A stretch of 64,000 nt of DNA from an uncultured Lachnospiraceae bacterium. Lineage in GTDB: Bacteria; Bacillota; Clostridia; Lachnospirales; Lachnospiraceae. Made by a program: the position numbers and the translations under genes. The notes under the pieces are model-generated. The model saw nothing but the letters and a program-made list of their open reading frames with translations. It had not been told where the DNA came from and searched no databases. The DNA lies in the NCBI GenBank assembly GCA_910584785.1, contig CAJUDX010000001.1, forward strand, positions 46,697-110,696, read 5' to 3'. Each line of letters opens with the position of its first letter. The first letter of the stretch is position 1. Positions 53,153 through 62,067 of this stretch are shown here, in pieces.

Positions 53153-53638
53153 TTATTCTGGTGTAGCCAGGGCCTGGCAGTCAATCGACATAAATACACT
53201 GCCGTCATCCATGGTAACCATGCCGTCCAGGAGCTTTTGCTGGCGCTTAAGCGGAATCGGACGAACCTGTTTCAAATCAATATCAATAACCTGGCGCACA
53301 GAATCAACGATAATTCCCAGGGCAACCGAATCGATTTCCAGGACAATAATACAGGTTTTTTCCGTTGAATCCAGGCTTTCTTTTCCCATACGGTGTTCGA
53401 TGTCCACCACTGGCAGAATCTGTCCCCGGAGGTTGATAACTCCTTTAATGTAAGGCGGCATCAGCGGAAGGGTGGTAATCGTATGATTATTAATAATTTC
53501 AATTACATGTTTCGTACTGATATACAGAACGAGATCCCCGGATTCAAAGGTGAGACAGCGCTCCACTGTTGAACTTTCTTCAATATTTAAGGGATTGGTT
53601 TCCACTGCGTCCTGTGTGGTAATTTGTTCATACATCAT
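53153..53638 (-). CDS. cheW: Chemotaxis adaptor CheW
   Basis: SH3-like adaptor linking CheA to chemoreceptors. 161 aa with an N-terminal extension of about 25 residues (MMYEQITTQDAVETN), then CLTFESGDLVLYISTKHVIEIINN, the receptor-contact segment PYIKGVINLRGQILPVVDI (about 61-79) and IIVDSVRQVIDI. GGGAGGAACG precedes the ATG pair. The gap of 13 bases to cheA supports co-transcription. Confidence 0.95.
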   Translation of the reverse strand: MMYEQITTQDAVETNPLNIEESSTVERCLTFESGDLVLYISTKHVIEIINNHTITTLPLMPPYIKGVINLRGQILPVVDIEHRMGKESLDSTEKTCIIVLEIDSVALGIIVDSVRQVIDIDLKQVRPIPLKRQQKLLDGMVTMDDGSVFMSIDCQALATPE

Positions 53639-53651
53639 TCGTTCCTCCCTT

Positions 53652-55781
53652 CTAAATATTTTCTAAAGCCGCACCGTGAAGGCTTTGGATGTCCAGAATA
53701 ATGCTGATATTTCCATCACCTAAGATCGTACAGCCAGAAATACCAAAGTCTTTAAGGTTAAAGTAATTTAAGAATGCGGGAAGCGGCTTTACCACCACCT
53801 GCTGTTCGCCAAGAAGTTCATCGACAAACAGGCAGAAAGAACGGTCGCTGGTTTCCACCCAGAGAAGGATTCCATCCGCAAGGTTGGTGACTTCAGTTTC
53901 TATATTATAGAATTGGTGCAGACGGATAACCGGATAGAAACTTCCCATCCGCTCGACAATTTCGCAGCCGTTTTCATCGCGCAAAACTTCCTCCGGCGTG
54001 ATCTTAAAGGACTGGCGAATATTGGCAATCGCAATGGTGAAGATGGATTTTCCTACGGTTACCTTCATACCATCCATAATAGCTAAAGTAAGTGGAATGG
54101 TCATCGTAAAGGTCGTTCCTCTTCCTTCTTCACTGGAGAGGGAAACTGTACCGCCTACGGATTCCACATTTTTCTTTACAACGTCCATGCCCACACCACG
54201 ACCGGAAAACTCAGTGACAGTCTGATTTGTGGAAAAGCCGGGAAGCATAACCAGCCCCAGGGCTTCTTTTCTTGAGTACTGGCTTTCTGGTTTGGTTAGA
54301 AGTCCCTTATCCCTTGCCTTAGCCAAAAGCTTTTCGGGATTCATGCCTTTGCCGTCGTCAGCGATAGAAATAACTACCTCGCTGCTGGTGTGGGAAGCGG
54401 AAAGGACGATTTCACCCTGAGCGCTTTTTCCTGCCTGGATACGCTGATCAGCGGTATCTTCAATCCCGTGATCCATGGCATTACGAACCATGTGCATAAT
54501 CGGGTCCTGAATGCTGTCCACGATGGTTTTGTCAACTTCGGTATCCTCGCCAATTAAGGTAAGCTTTACATCCTTCCCTAATTTCTGGCGCATATCGCGA
54601 ACGATACGGCTCATCTTCTGAAATACACCGGAGATGGGAACCATGCGCAGGGACATGGAAATATCCTGAAGGTCATCCGTCAGTTTACGAAGCTGACGGG
54701 CCGATTTCATAAAATTGTCGTAGGCGTCCCGGCTTAACTGATTTAATTCGGGTGAGGAAGTTACCATGGATTCAGTAATAACAATCTCGCCCACAAGGTT
54801 TTGCAGACTGTCGAGCTTCATCAGGCTGACACTGATTAGATTCTGCTTTACCGGGGTGCCCTGGGCCTGCTTTGCCGGTACCGTCTGCTTTGGCGCAGAC
54901 TTTGTCTGTTCCTGGGGAGCCGGGGCAGATGACTCTGCTGCGGATGGTTCCGCTGGAGCTGGAGCAGGGGGCTCTGGTACAGGTTCTTCTTCCTGAATCT
55001 CTACCAATTCGTAGGAACGGATATGGCCCTGTGTCCGTAAGAGATCGCTGGCTTTGGATGCAATCTCTACCGATTCAAACGCCATAAAAAAGCCGTTTTC
55101 AATAATGGAAGAACAGCTGTCCGGGTTTGATTCCATGTTTTCCGGGTAGTAGCGAAAATCCAGGTCACATTCCTTTAATGCGTTGACAATCATAAATGCC
55201 CGGAGATTTTCCATCCCGATACCCTCGTCTAAAAATACATGGATAAAGCACACTGCCGACTTGTCGTCGGGAAGATTATCGGGAAGCGAGGATGCTGAAT
55301 CAGCAGCACCTGGTTCATTTGCCGGAACACTTGCGGCTGGGGTGTCTGCCGGAGGTTCTTCCGTCGCAGCTCCACTGATTTTTTTGAGGAAATTGTTGAT
55401 TTCGGCGACAAAACCGTCTAAATTTGTTTCCAGAGGTTCGCCGTTTTCAACTTTTTCCACCTCTCCGCGCAGGCAGTCTTCTGAACGGAACATCAGGTTA
55501 AAAAGTTCCTTTTTATGCTGCGGGTCCAGGGAATCAATTCCTTTATCGCGGATATAAAAGAACAAGTCTTCTATATGATGCGCGATGCTGGAAAGGGAAC
55601 CGAATTCCATCATAGCCGAGGAACCTTTAATCGTATGCATGATGCGGAAGATTTCATTAACATCATCTGGAGAAAAATCACCTAATTTTTCATCCTTCAT
55701 CAGCATCTCATCCAGGTTGTCTAAAAGGGAGTTTGTTTCAAAGAGGTATGTGTCAAGCATACTTTCCATACCGTTATCCAT
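53652..55781 (-). CDS. cheA: Chemotaxis histidine kinase CheA
   Basis: Receptor-controlled kinase phosphorylating CheY and CheB. 709 aa: HPt domain with His-49 in IMHTIKGSSAMM; response-regulator-binding P2 domain (about 165-275) flanked by Pro/Ala-rich linkers; dimerisation helices (LISVSLMKLDSLQNLVGEIVITE); HATPase with N box MVRNAMDHGIE, G1 ADDGKGMN and G2 GRGVGMDVVKK; C-terminal CheW-like domain. The ATG at 55781 follows AGGTGG and is downstream of the sigma-28 promoter; the longer frame starting at 55862 would begin inside that promoter. First gene of the operon. Confidence 0.96.
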   Translation of the reverse strand: MDNGMESMLDTYLFETNSLLDNLDEMLMKDEKLGDFSPDDVNEIFRIMHTIKGSSAMMEFGSLSSIAHHIEDLFFYIRDKGIDSLDPQHKKELFNLMFRSEDCLRGEVEKVENGEPLETNLDGFVAEINNFLKKISGAATEEPPADTPAASVPANEPGAADSASSLPDNLPDDKSAVCFIHVFLDEGIGMENLRAFMIVNALKECDLDFRYYPENMESNPDSCSSIIENGFFMAFESVEIASKASDLLRTQGHIRSYELVEIQEEEPVPEPPAPAPAEPSAAESSAPAPQEQTKSAPKQTVPAKQAQGTPVKQNLISVSLMKLDSLQNLVGEIVITESMVTSSPELNQLSRDAYDNFMKSARQLRKLTDDLQDISMSLRMVPISGVFQKMSRIVRDMRQKLGKDVKLTLIGEDTEVDKTIVDSIQDPIMHMVRNAMDHGIEDTADQRIQAGKSAQGEIVLSASHTSSEVVISIADDGKGMNPEKLLAKARDKGLLTKPESQYSRKEALGLVMLPGFSTNQTVTEFSGRGVGMDVVKKNVESVGGTVSLSSEEGRGTTFTMTIPLTLAIMDGMKVTVGKSIFTIAIANIRQSFKITPEEVLRDENGCEIVERMGSFYPVIRLHQFYNIETEVTNLADGILLWVETSDRSFCLFVDELLGEQQVVVKPLPAFLNYFNLKDFGISGCTILGDGNISIILDIQSLHGAALENI

Positions 55782-55845
55782 TCCATTACACCACCTATCT
55801 CTTTTGATATATCGCATGATAATAGACCATAACACACTTATATGT

Positions 55846-55872
55846 ATATCGGCAAAAAACAAAGCAGCTTAA
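55846..55872 (-). promoter_or_regulatory. Sigma-28 promoter of the che operon
   Basis: On the minus strand TTAAGCTG-N11-GCCGATAT: the -10 is perfect and the -35 matches TAAAGTTT at 5 of 8. It is 65 bases before the cheA start. Confidence 0.75.
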
Positions 55873-55945
55873 GTGGTATGCAAGTATTTTTGCTTTTTCC
55901 ATTAAAAAAAATGTAAAAAATCGAAAAATTTCTTTTTCTCAGTTA

Positions 55946-55969
55946 TAAATTTCAGAGATACGCCGACAT
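55946..55969 (+). promoter_or_regulatory. Possible sigma-28 promoter for chemoreceptors
   Basis: GCCGACAT (7 of 8 to GCCGATAT) at 55962-55969, with TAAATTTC 8 bases upstream rather than the usual 11. About 86 bases before the first chemoreceptor. Confidence 0.45.
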
Positions 55970-56054
55970 ACTTAAAAGGATATTGGATAAAAGCTATAGA
56001 ATAAAAGAGGACGGCCTGTAATTTTAGGTGGTTCAGTTCAAGGAGGAACGGCAA

Positions 56055-57836
56055 ATGAAGAACTTTAAGGTCGGTAAGAAGTTTATTGTTTCGTTTGGAA
56101 GTATCCTGGTGTTGTTTTTAGTTTCAGTAATTGCAGCCGGTATTGGGATATCCAAAGCGAAAACAAGTTATCACCAGTTTTATACGGAAGAGTACGGAGC
56201 AGTTGTCCAGATTGACCAGATCCGTCTTAATCTCCAGGGTGCGTTAAAGGAGCTGATGCTGGGTGTGACTTCCACCGATTCTCAGGAAACTGCCCAGAAG
56301 ATGAAGAATGTTGACTCCTGCATGTCAAACATCGATGCAAGCCTGCAGTGGATTTACAGCAACTATGAAGGAGATACATCGCTGCTTAAGGAATTTGAGA
56401 ATAAGCGGTCAGCGAATGCATCCGTCCGCAGGCAGATTGTGGAATACGCTTCTTTGGGCACAGACGAAGGAAACCAGCAGGCACTGGGGCTGATCTTTAA
56501 TCAGTATAACCCTCAGGTGGAAGAATATACAGCCATCCTTGAACGTGCATTTGTGGCAATAGAAAAAGAGAGTGAAGAAGCCTATCAGTCCTCGATGAGG
56601 ATGCAGCGCATTTTGCTTGGCTTATCAATTGCTATAGCTGCAGTTGCCTTCCTTTTTACCTGTCTGATTGCCATTGACTTGACCAGAAATATTATGGTTC
56701 CGGTAAAGACGATCGAGGATGCCATGAAGGAAGTGGTCAAGGGAAATCTTTCGGTGGAAGTAGAATACGATTCGCAGGATGAATTTGGTGATATGGCACA
56801 TAACATGCATGTGATGACTACCAGTGTGGGAAGCATTATCCGGGATATCGAACATGTACTCAGTGCGATGGCCAGCGGGGATTTTACAGTTACTTCTCTG
56901 GCAAAGGATCTCTACATAGGAGATTACCAGAAGATTTTTGTGTCGATGAGGCAGATTAGGGACAGTTTAAGCAGCACCCTGCTTACCTTAAACCAGTCCT
57001 CTGATCAAGTATCTTCTGGTTCCGATCAGGTATCCTCCGGTGCCCAGGCACTTTCCCAGGGGGCTACCGAGCAGGCTTCTTCGGTGGAAGAACTTGCAGC
57101 ATCCATCAGTGAAATTTCTAATAACATTAACCACAATGCTGTCAGTGCACAGGAAGCCAGCCGCAAGTCCATGGAAGTGGGCGCAGAGGCTGGGGAGAGC
57201 AACCGCAGAATGAACGATATGCTCGGTGCGATGTCAGAGATTAATGCATCCTCCGGTGAAATCGGAAAGATTATTAAGACCATTGAAGATATCGCCTTCC
57301 AGACGAATATTCTTGCTCTGAATGCCGCTGTTGAGGCTGCAAGAGCCGGGGCTGCCGGTAAGGGATTTGCCGTAGTGGCAGATGAAGTGCGCAACCTCGC
57401 CAGCAAGAGTGCGGATGCTTCAAAGAACACAGCTGTGTTAATTGAAAACTCCCTTCATGCGGTAGAAAACGGAAAGAAGATTGCCGACGAAACCGCAAGG
57501 TCCTTAGAGAGTGTAATGACCGGCGTACAGGAAGCAGCAGGTATGATGGATTCCATCGCCAGGGCTTCCCAGGAACAGGCAGAGGCGATTACACAGATTA
57601 CCGTGGGAATCGACCAGATTTCCAGTGTGGTGCAGACCAATTCCGCAACGGCACAGGAGAGTGCGGCTGCCAGCGAGGAATTATCCAGCCAGGCACAGAT
57701 CTTAAAGGATTTAGTACGGCGGTTTAAACTTCTGGGCGGAGGATCCGCTGGCTATACACCGGCACCTGCTGCTTCAGCTCCTGCCGTGGTGTCTGACAAA
57801 GAAGAATTTTATTATGGGGGAAATGACAAGTATTAA
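56055..57836 (+). CDS. Methyl-accepting chemotaxis protein 1
   Basis: 593-aa transmembrane receptor: membrane helix 1 (about 10-32), a four-helix-bundle-like ligand domain outside (about 35-185), helix 2 (about 188-210), HAMP (about 211-265), and the cytoplasmic signalling hairpin with tip [20 protein letters not shown] and [16 protein letters not shown]. After a Gly/Ala/Pro linker it ends [11 protein letters not shown], a tail almost the same as that of the third receptor. AGGAGG before 56055 sets the start. Ligand unknown. Confidence 0.93.
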   Translation: MKNFKVGKKFIVSFGSILVLFLVSVIAAGIGISKAKTSYHQFYTEEYGAVVQIDQIRLNLQGALKELMLGVTSTDSQETAQKMKNVDSCMSNIDASLQWIYSNYEGDTSLLKEFENKRSANASVRRQIVEYASLGTDEGNQQALGLIFNQYNPQVEEYTAILERAFVAIEKESEEAYQSSMRMQRILLGLSIAIAAVAFLFTCLIAIDLTRNIMVPVKTIEDAMKEVVKGNLSVEVEYDSQDEFGDMAHNMHVMTTSVGSIIRDIEHVLSAMASGDFTVTSLAKDLYIGDYQKIFVSMRQIRDSLSSTLLTLNQSSDQVSSGSDQVSSGAQALSQGATEQASSVEELAASISEISNNINHNAVSAQEASRKSMEVGAEAGESNRRMNDMLGAMSEINASSGEIGKIIKTIEDIAFQTNILALNAAVEAARAGAAGKGFAVVADEVRNLASKSADASKNTAVLIENSLHAVENGKKIADETARSLESVMTGVQEAAGMMDSIARASQEQAEAITQITVGIDQISSVVQTNSATAQESAAASEELSSQAQILKDLVRRFKLLGGGSAGYTPAPAASAPAVVSDKEEFYYGGNDKY

Positions 57837-57875
57837 AGAAAGTTTTAATAAAAAAGGTAATATAAGGAGAACATC

Positions 57876-59534
57876 ATGAAGCATACGATTAAACAGGAAG
57901 TTACCGTGCGTATTGCCCTTATTTTCATCGTTGTCATTATCAGCGGAATTGTAACGGTCAGCGGAATGAGCCGGATTAGGGGCTACAGTAAGTCGACAGA
58001 ACAGTCTACGGAAATCCATTCGCTGGTGCTGACGGCACAGAAGGCTCATTACGGCTGGGTGGAAAATTTATGTTCGGCGATTGCCATGGGCACAGAGTTT
58101 ACCGGCAGCAAGGATTATAAGACCTGTGTGCTGGGCAAGTGGTTTTATGATTCGGATCTTTCTACCATTGATAATGCGGAAATTCATCAGCTTATCGAGG
58201 AGATGAAGCCGATTCATCAGGCGATTCATGAGTCCGCACAGATTATCCTGGATATGAACCAGACAGATCCGGAAGAAGCAAAACGGCTTTATCTGGAAGA
58301 TACCAAGGTTAATGTAGATCAGTTGGTTGCGATTTTGGATAAGGTAGGGGCGATTACCGAAGCTCAGGTAAGGGAAAACCAGAGCGGCTTATTAAAAGCA
58401 GTGAGCGGTACGGAAGCAATCAGCCTTGGTTCCATAGCGATCACACTGATTGTATGTATTCTGCTTGTGCTCTATGTAATGAGCCGGATTATCCGTCCGC
58501 TCCAGACGATTACCGAGTCGAGCCGCAACCTGTCTGAGGGAAATCTTGATTTCCACATTGATGTGAACAGCAGCAATGAAATCGGCGTGCTGGCAGACAG
58601 CCTGAACACTTCCGTAAAGAATCTGAAGCTGTATATTTCGGATATTTCCATGGTGCTGGATGAAATCGCTGCCGGAAATCTGGGCAAAGAAAGTGCGATT
58701 CAGTACATTGGTGATTTTGTACAGATTCAAAAAGCTATTGAAACGATCAGCGACCAGTTCTGCAATACGATGGAGCAGATTCATTCCTCGTCCAGCCAGG
58801 TAGATTCCGGTGCAAACCAGGTGGCTGTGGGTGCGCAGAGCCTTGCCCAGGGTGCTACGGAACAGGCATCGGAAGTAGATAACCTGCTGCAGATGATTGA
58901 ACAGGTTACCGAGCAGATTAATGAAAATACAAAGAGTGCTGCGATTACGACGAAGGAAGCTGATAATGTTGGTGAGAAGATTACCATCTGTAGTGACCAA
59001 ATGCAGAAGATGGCGGATGCGATGCAGCAGATCAGCGCATGCTCCGGGGAAATTCAGCACATTATCAAGACGATTGAGGATATTGCCTTCCAGACAAATA
59101 TTCTTGCCTTAAATGCGGCGGTTGAAGCAGCAAGGGCAGGAACTGCAGGCAAGGGTTTTGCCGTAGTTGCTGATGAGGTGCGCAATCTTGCAGCCAAGAG
59201 TGCGGACGCAGCGAAGAATACGACTGAACTGATCGAAAAGACACTTCATGTTGTGGATAATGGTTCGCAGCTTACTGAGCTGACGCAGGAATCTTTAGGA
59301 ATAGTTGTCGAGGGAGCTGGGAAGGTTACCGAACAAATAAAGATAATTTCTGCCGCTTCGATTGAGCAGGAAGCAGCGATTAACCATATTAAAGATAGTA
59401 TTTACCAGATTTCTACCGTTATTCAGTCCAACTCAGCGACTTCTGAAGAAAGTGCAGCAGCCAGCCAGCAGCTTGCTGGTCAGGCACAGGTTCTTAAACG
59501 TTTAATTGGAAAGTTCCGTTTAAAGAACGGATGA
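57876..59534 (+). CDS. Methyl-accepting chemotaxis protein 2 with CZB-type domain
   Basis: 552 aa: helix 1 (about 11-30), an external domain, helix 2 (about 182-203), HAMP and signalling hairpin. The external domain carries the zinc-binding CZB pattern: His-58 and Trp-61 (AHYGW), Cys-84 in CVLGKW, and His-114/His-118 (HQAIH). CZB domains bind zinc and some sense oxidants such as hypochlorite; most are cytoplasmic, so the position between two membrane helices is worth noting. It lacks the FYYG-DKY tail. AAGGAGAAC precedes the ATG. Confidence 0.9.
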   Translation: MKHTIKQEVTVRIALIFIVVIISGIVTVSGMSRIRGYSKSTEQSTEIHSLVLTAQKAHYGWVENLCSAIAMGTEFTGSKDYKTCVLGKWFYDSDLSTIDNAEIHQLIEEMKPIHQAIHESAQIILDMNQTDPEEAKRLYLEDTKVNVDQLVAILDKVGAITEAQVRENQSGLLKAVSGTEAISLGSIAITLIVCILLVLYVMSRIIRPLQTITESSRNLSEGNLDFHIDVNSSNEIGVLADSLNTSVKNLKLYISDISMVLDEIAAGNLGKESAIQYIGDFVQIQKAIETISDQFCNTMEQIHSSSSQVDSGANQVAVGAQSLAQGATEQASEVDNLLQMIEQVTEQINENTKSAAITTKEADNVGEKITICSDQMQKMADAMQQISACSGEIQHIIKTIEDIAFQTNILALNAAVEAARAGTAGKGFAVVADEVRNLAAKSADAAKNTTELIEKTLHVVDNGSQLTELTQESLGIVVEGAGKVTEQIKIISAASIEQEAAINHIKDSIYQISTVIQSNSATSEESAAASQQLAGQAQVLKRLIGKFRLKNG

Positions 59535-59601
59535 GATAACTGTCAGGCAGCAGAAAATGATAGAAACGATAGGACAGAAAAAAGATTTAAGGAGAATTAC
59601 T

Positions 59602-61404
59602 ATGGGTCAGTGGATTAAAAATTTAAAGATAAGTGCAAAGCTGTATGTGTTGGTAGGGGTTGCACTGGTAGGAATGTGTGCGATAGGGCTTATTTCTATT
59701 TTTCTGATGGGGAACTTAAATTCTCAGACGGTTATTATTGCAGAAAAGTGGATGCCAAGTCTTGGGGTTGCTGAACAGATGCATACGAATGTTGCTAATG
59801 TGCGTCTGTATGAAGAGTCCTATATTAATGCCGCAACGCAGCAGGCGTCTGAGAATCATTCGAGTAACCTTACTCAGGCGATTGCAACGATGGATTCTTC
59901 GGTTGCCAATTATGGTGGTTATGTTTCCACTGCCGAAGGAAAAAAGCTTTATGAGGCCTTACAGTCTTCCTGGTCAGCGTATAAGAATGTGGACAGCCAG
60001 CTGGTAAACCTGGTTAAGAATAATCGGAAGGAAGAAGCAGAAGCACTTTTAAACAGCGAGGAAGGAAGCAGCGCCTATAATAAAGTACTGACAGACTTAA
60101 ATGCAATGAGCGACTTTAATACCCAGGGAAGTCAGGATGCTTATAATGAAAGCAATGAAACCTACCGTGGGGCGATTATCTGTCAGGTTGCTGTGATGAT
60201 TGTTGTCTTTATTATCGGTATTTTCTTCTCCATGACAATTATCCGAAGCATCCGTATGCCAGTGACCGAACTGGAGAAGGCTGCAATTGAAATGGCGAAT
60301 GGTCGTCTGGATGTGAATATTTCCTATCAGTCTAAAGATGAGATTGGTGTGCTTTCCGAACAATTCAGAATGTTAATCCGCAAGCTCCAGGCGATTATTG
60401 ATGATGAAAATCAGTTTTTAGCCAAGATGGCTTCCGGCGACTTTACCGTGGACTCACAGTGTGAACAGGAATACATCGGCAGCTTCCATCAGCTTTTAAT
60501 TTCCTTTAGAGCGATTGCTAAGCAGTTAAATGACGCGATGGGACAGATCAGCGATAGTTCTGAGCAGGTTTCCAACAGTTCCGAGCAGGTTTCTTCCGGT
60601 GCACAGGCTCTTTCTCAGGGTGCTACTGAGCAGGCAAGTTCGATTGAAGAACTTGCGGCGACCATTGCTGAGATTTCCAATCAGATTAAGGATAATGCCG
60701 ATAATGCTGTGAATGCTAATGATAAAGTCGGCGATGTTGGTCAGGAGATGAACTTAAGCAACGCCAAGATGCAGGATATGATCAAGGCGATGGAGAATAT
60801 CAGCAGCTGTTCCAATGAAATCGGAAAAATTATTAAGACCATTGAAGATATTGCTTTTCAGACAAATATCTTAGCGCTGAATGCTGCGGTAGAGGCAGCA
60901 AGGGCAGGTACTGCGGGCAAGGGCTTTGCTGTAGTTGCTGACGAAGTAAGAAACTTAGCCAGCAAGAGTGCAGAGGCTTCCAAGAATACGGCAGTATTGA
61001 TTGAAAATTCCATTCAGGCTGTACAGGAAGGCACACAGATTGCCGCAGATACCGCAAAATCCCTGGTTCATGCCGTAGAGGGTGCGAAAGATGTAACAAC
61101 GCTTGTGGATAAGATTTCGGTAGCCAGCAGGGAGCAGTCGGCAGCGATTTCTCAGATTACCCTGGGTATCGACCAGATTTCCAGCGTTATCCAGACAAAC
61201 TCCGCAACGGCCCAACAGAGTGCTGCTGCCAGTGAAGAGCTTTCCAGTCAGGCCCAGCTGATGAAGAGCCTGGTAAGCCGTTTTAAACTGGCAAATTCCG
61301 GCGGACGTATGACTTCTTCTGCCCCAAGGGGCGGCGCAAGTTATCATCAGGAGCCGGATACCGGAAGTGAAGATTTCTATTACGGCGCTTCCGATAAGTA
61401 TTAA
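59602..61404 (+). CDS. Methyl-accepting chemotaxis protein 3
   Basis: 600 aa: helix 1 (about 14-37), a four-helix-bundle ligand domain (about 40-195), helix 2 (about 197-220), HAMP, and a signalling domain nearly identical to that of receptor 1. It ends in a Ser/Gly-rich linker and [22 protein letters not shown] before 59602 sets the start. Last gene before a strong terminator, so the three receptors form one unit. Confidence 0.93.
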   Translation: MGQWIKNLKISAKLYVLVGVALVGMCAIGLISIFLMGNLNSQTVIIAEKWMPSLGVAEQMHTNVANVRLYEESYINAATQQASENHSSNLTQAIATMDSSVANYGGYVSTAEGKKLYEALQSSWSAYKNVDSQLVNLVKNNRKEEAEALLNSEEGSSAYNKVLTDLNAMSDFNTQGSQDAYNESNETYRGAIICQVAVMIVVFIIGIFFSMTIIRSIRMPVTELEKAAIEMANGRLDVNISYQSKDEIGVLSEQFRMLIRKLQAIIDDENQFLAKMASGDFTVDSQCEQEYIGSFHQLLISFRAIAKQLNDAMGQISDSSEQVSNSSEQVSSGAQALSQGATEQASSIEELAATIAEISNQIKDNADNAVNANDKVGDVGQEMNLSNAKMQDMIKAMENISSCSNEIGKIIKTIEDIAFQTNILALNAAVEAARAGTAGKGFAVVADEVRNLASKSAEASKNTAVLIENSIQAVQEGTQIAADTAKSLVHAVEGAKDVTTLVDKISVASREQSAAISQITLGIDQISSVIQTNSATAQQSAAASEELSSQAQLMKSLVSRFKLANSGGRMTSSAPRGGASYHQEPDTGSEDFYYGASDKY

Positions 61405-61433
61405 TGTGTGATAAAACGAATGGGTAATCCTAT

Positions 61434-61469
61434 AAAAAGAGGAATAATCGATAAGGTTATTCCTTTTTT
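61434..61469 (+). terminator. Terminator after chemoreceptor operon
   Basis: AAAAAGAGGAATAA pairs with TTATTCCTTTTTT around a 9-base loop, with six T at the end. Confidence 0.88.
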
Positions 61470-61470
61470 C

Positions 61471-61499
61471 TTGTTCGTTTTGGGTTTTTGGTGTATGAT
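61471..61499 (+). promoter_or_regulatory. Possible promoter before repeat copy B
   Basis: TTGTTC and TATGAT are 17 bases apart, directly after the terminator. If used, the transcript would begin near 61506 and carry repeat copy B in its leader. Confidence 0.45.
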
Positions 61500-61536
61500 A
61501 GAGGGAGTAAATATTTTTACTGCAAACTGCAAACCT

Positions 61537-61640
61537 TCATGCGCCCACAAGTGGTCGTACCACTATAAAGAAAAGCCTGCCGGGCGCACTTGGAATACCT
61601 GAACTCAGACCGCCTAATCGGCGGTGAACTTTTACAGTAA
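61537..61640 (+). repeat. Structured repeat element, copy B (zf-HC2 gene leader)
   Basis: P1 TGCGCCC (61540-61546) with GGGCGCA (61582-61588); inner hairpin AGTGGT-CGT-ACCACT; outer hairpin ACCGCC-TAATC-GGCGGT (61609-61625). Homology with copy A continues into GAACTTT after the last hairpin. It ends about 40 bases before the start of the zf-HC2 gene. Confidence 0.8.
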
Positions 61641-61675
61641 TAACAGGAATTTGGAAAGAATAAGGGGGCAATAAA

Positions 61676-62011
61676 ATGAAATGCCGGGAAGCAGAGCGGC
61701 TGGTGATGCCGTATATTCAAGATGAACTTACCGACGGTGAACTGGAGGAGTTTTTAGAGCATGTAGAAACCTGTCCATCCTGCCAGGAGGAACTGGAAAT
61801 CTATTTTATGGTTTCTTTGGGACTTAGGCAGCTGGATGAGGGAACCGGCAGTTTTAATATGAAGCAGGAGCTGGAAGAAATCCTGGATTTGTCCTATCGC
61901 AGGGTACATTTTGTACGAACGATAAAAATTACCTGTTATGCCATTAATACATTGGCGGGGCTAGGGCTTTTAACCACCTTTCTTCTTCAGCTCAGAATAT
62001 GGATGGGGTAA
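61676..62011 (+). CDS. zf-HC2 domain membrane protein (anti-sigma-like)
   Basis: 111 aa. N-terminal zinc-binding anti-sigma motif (MKCREAERL ... FLEHVETCPSC: Cys-3, His-29, Cys-33, Cys-36 approximately), a helical middle, and one C-terminal membrane helix (IKITCYAINTLAGLGLLTTFLLQL). This is the layout of small anti-sigma factors, but no sigma factor gene is beside it, so the role is uncertain. AAGGGGGCAATAAA precedes the ATG. Confidence 0.8.
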   Translation: MKCREAERLVMPYIQDELTDGELEEFLEHVETCPSCQEELEIYFMVSLGLRQLDEGTGSFNMKQELEEILDLSYRRVHFVRTIKITCYAINTLAGLGLLTTFLLQLRIWMG

Positions 62012-62067
62012 GGATGGGAAAGCAGAAAGAATATTAGGTTTGTGGTTGGGGACAGAAAGGAAAAATG

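Noticed and set aside
58392..59060. 222-codon minus-strand frame opposite receptor 2
   Set aside because: Antisense to a conserved signalling domain; composition is that of a complementary-strand artefact.
56055..61404. Receptors as one broken or fused gene
   Set aside because: Each has its own ribosome-binding site, two membrane helices, HAMP domain and full signalling hairpin.
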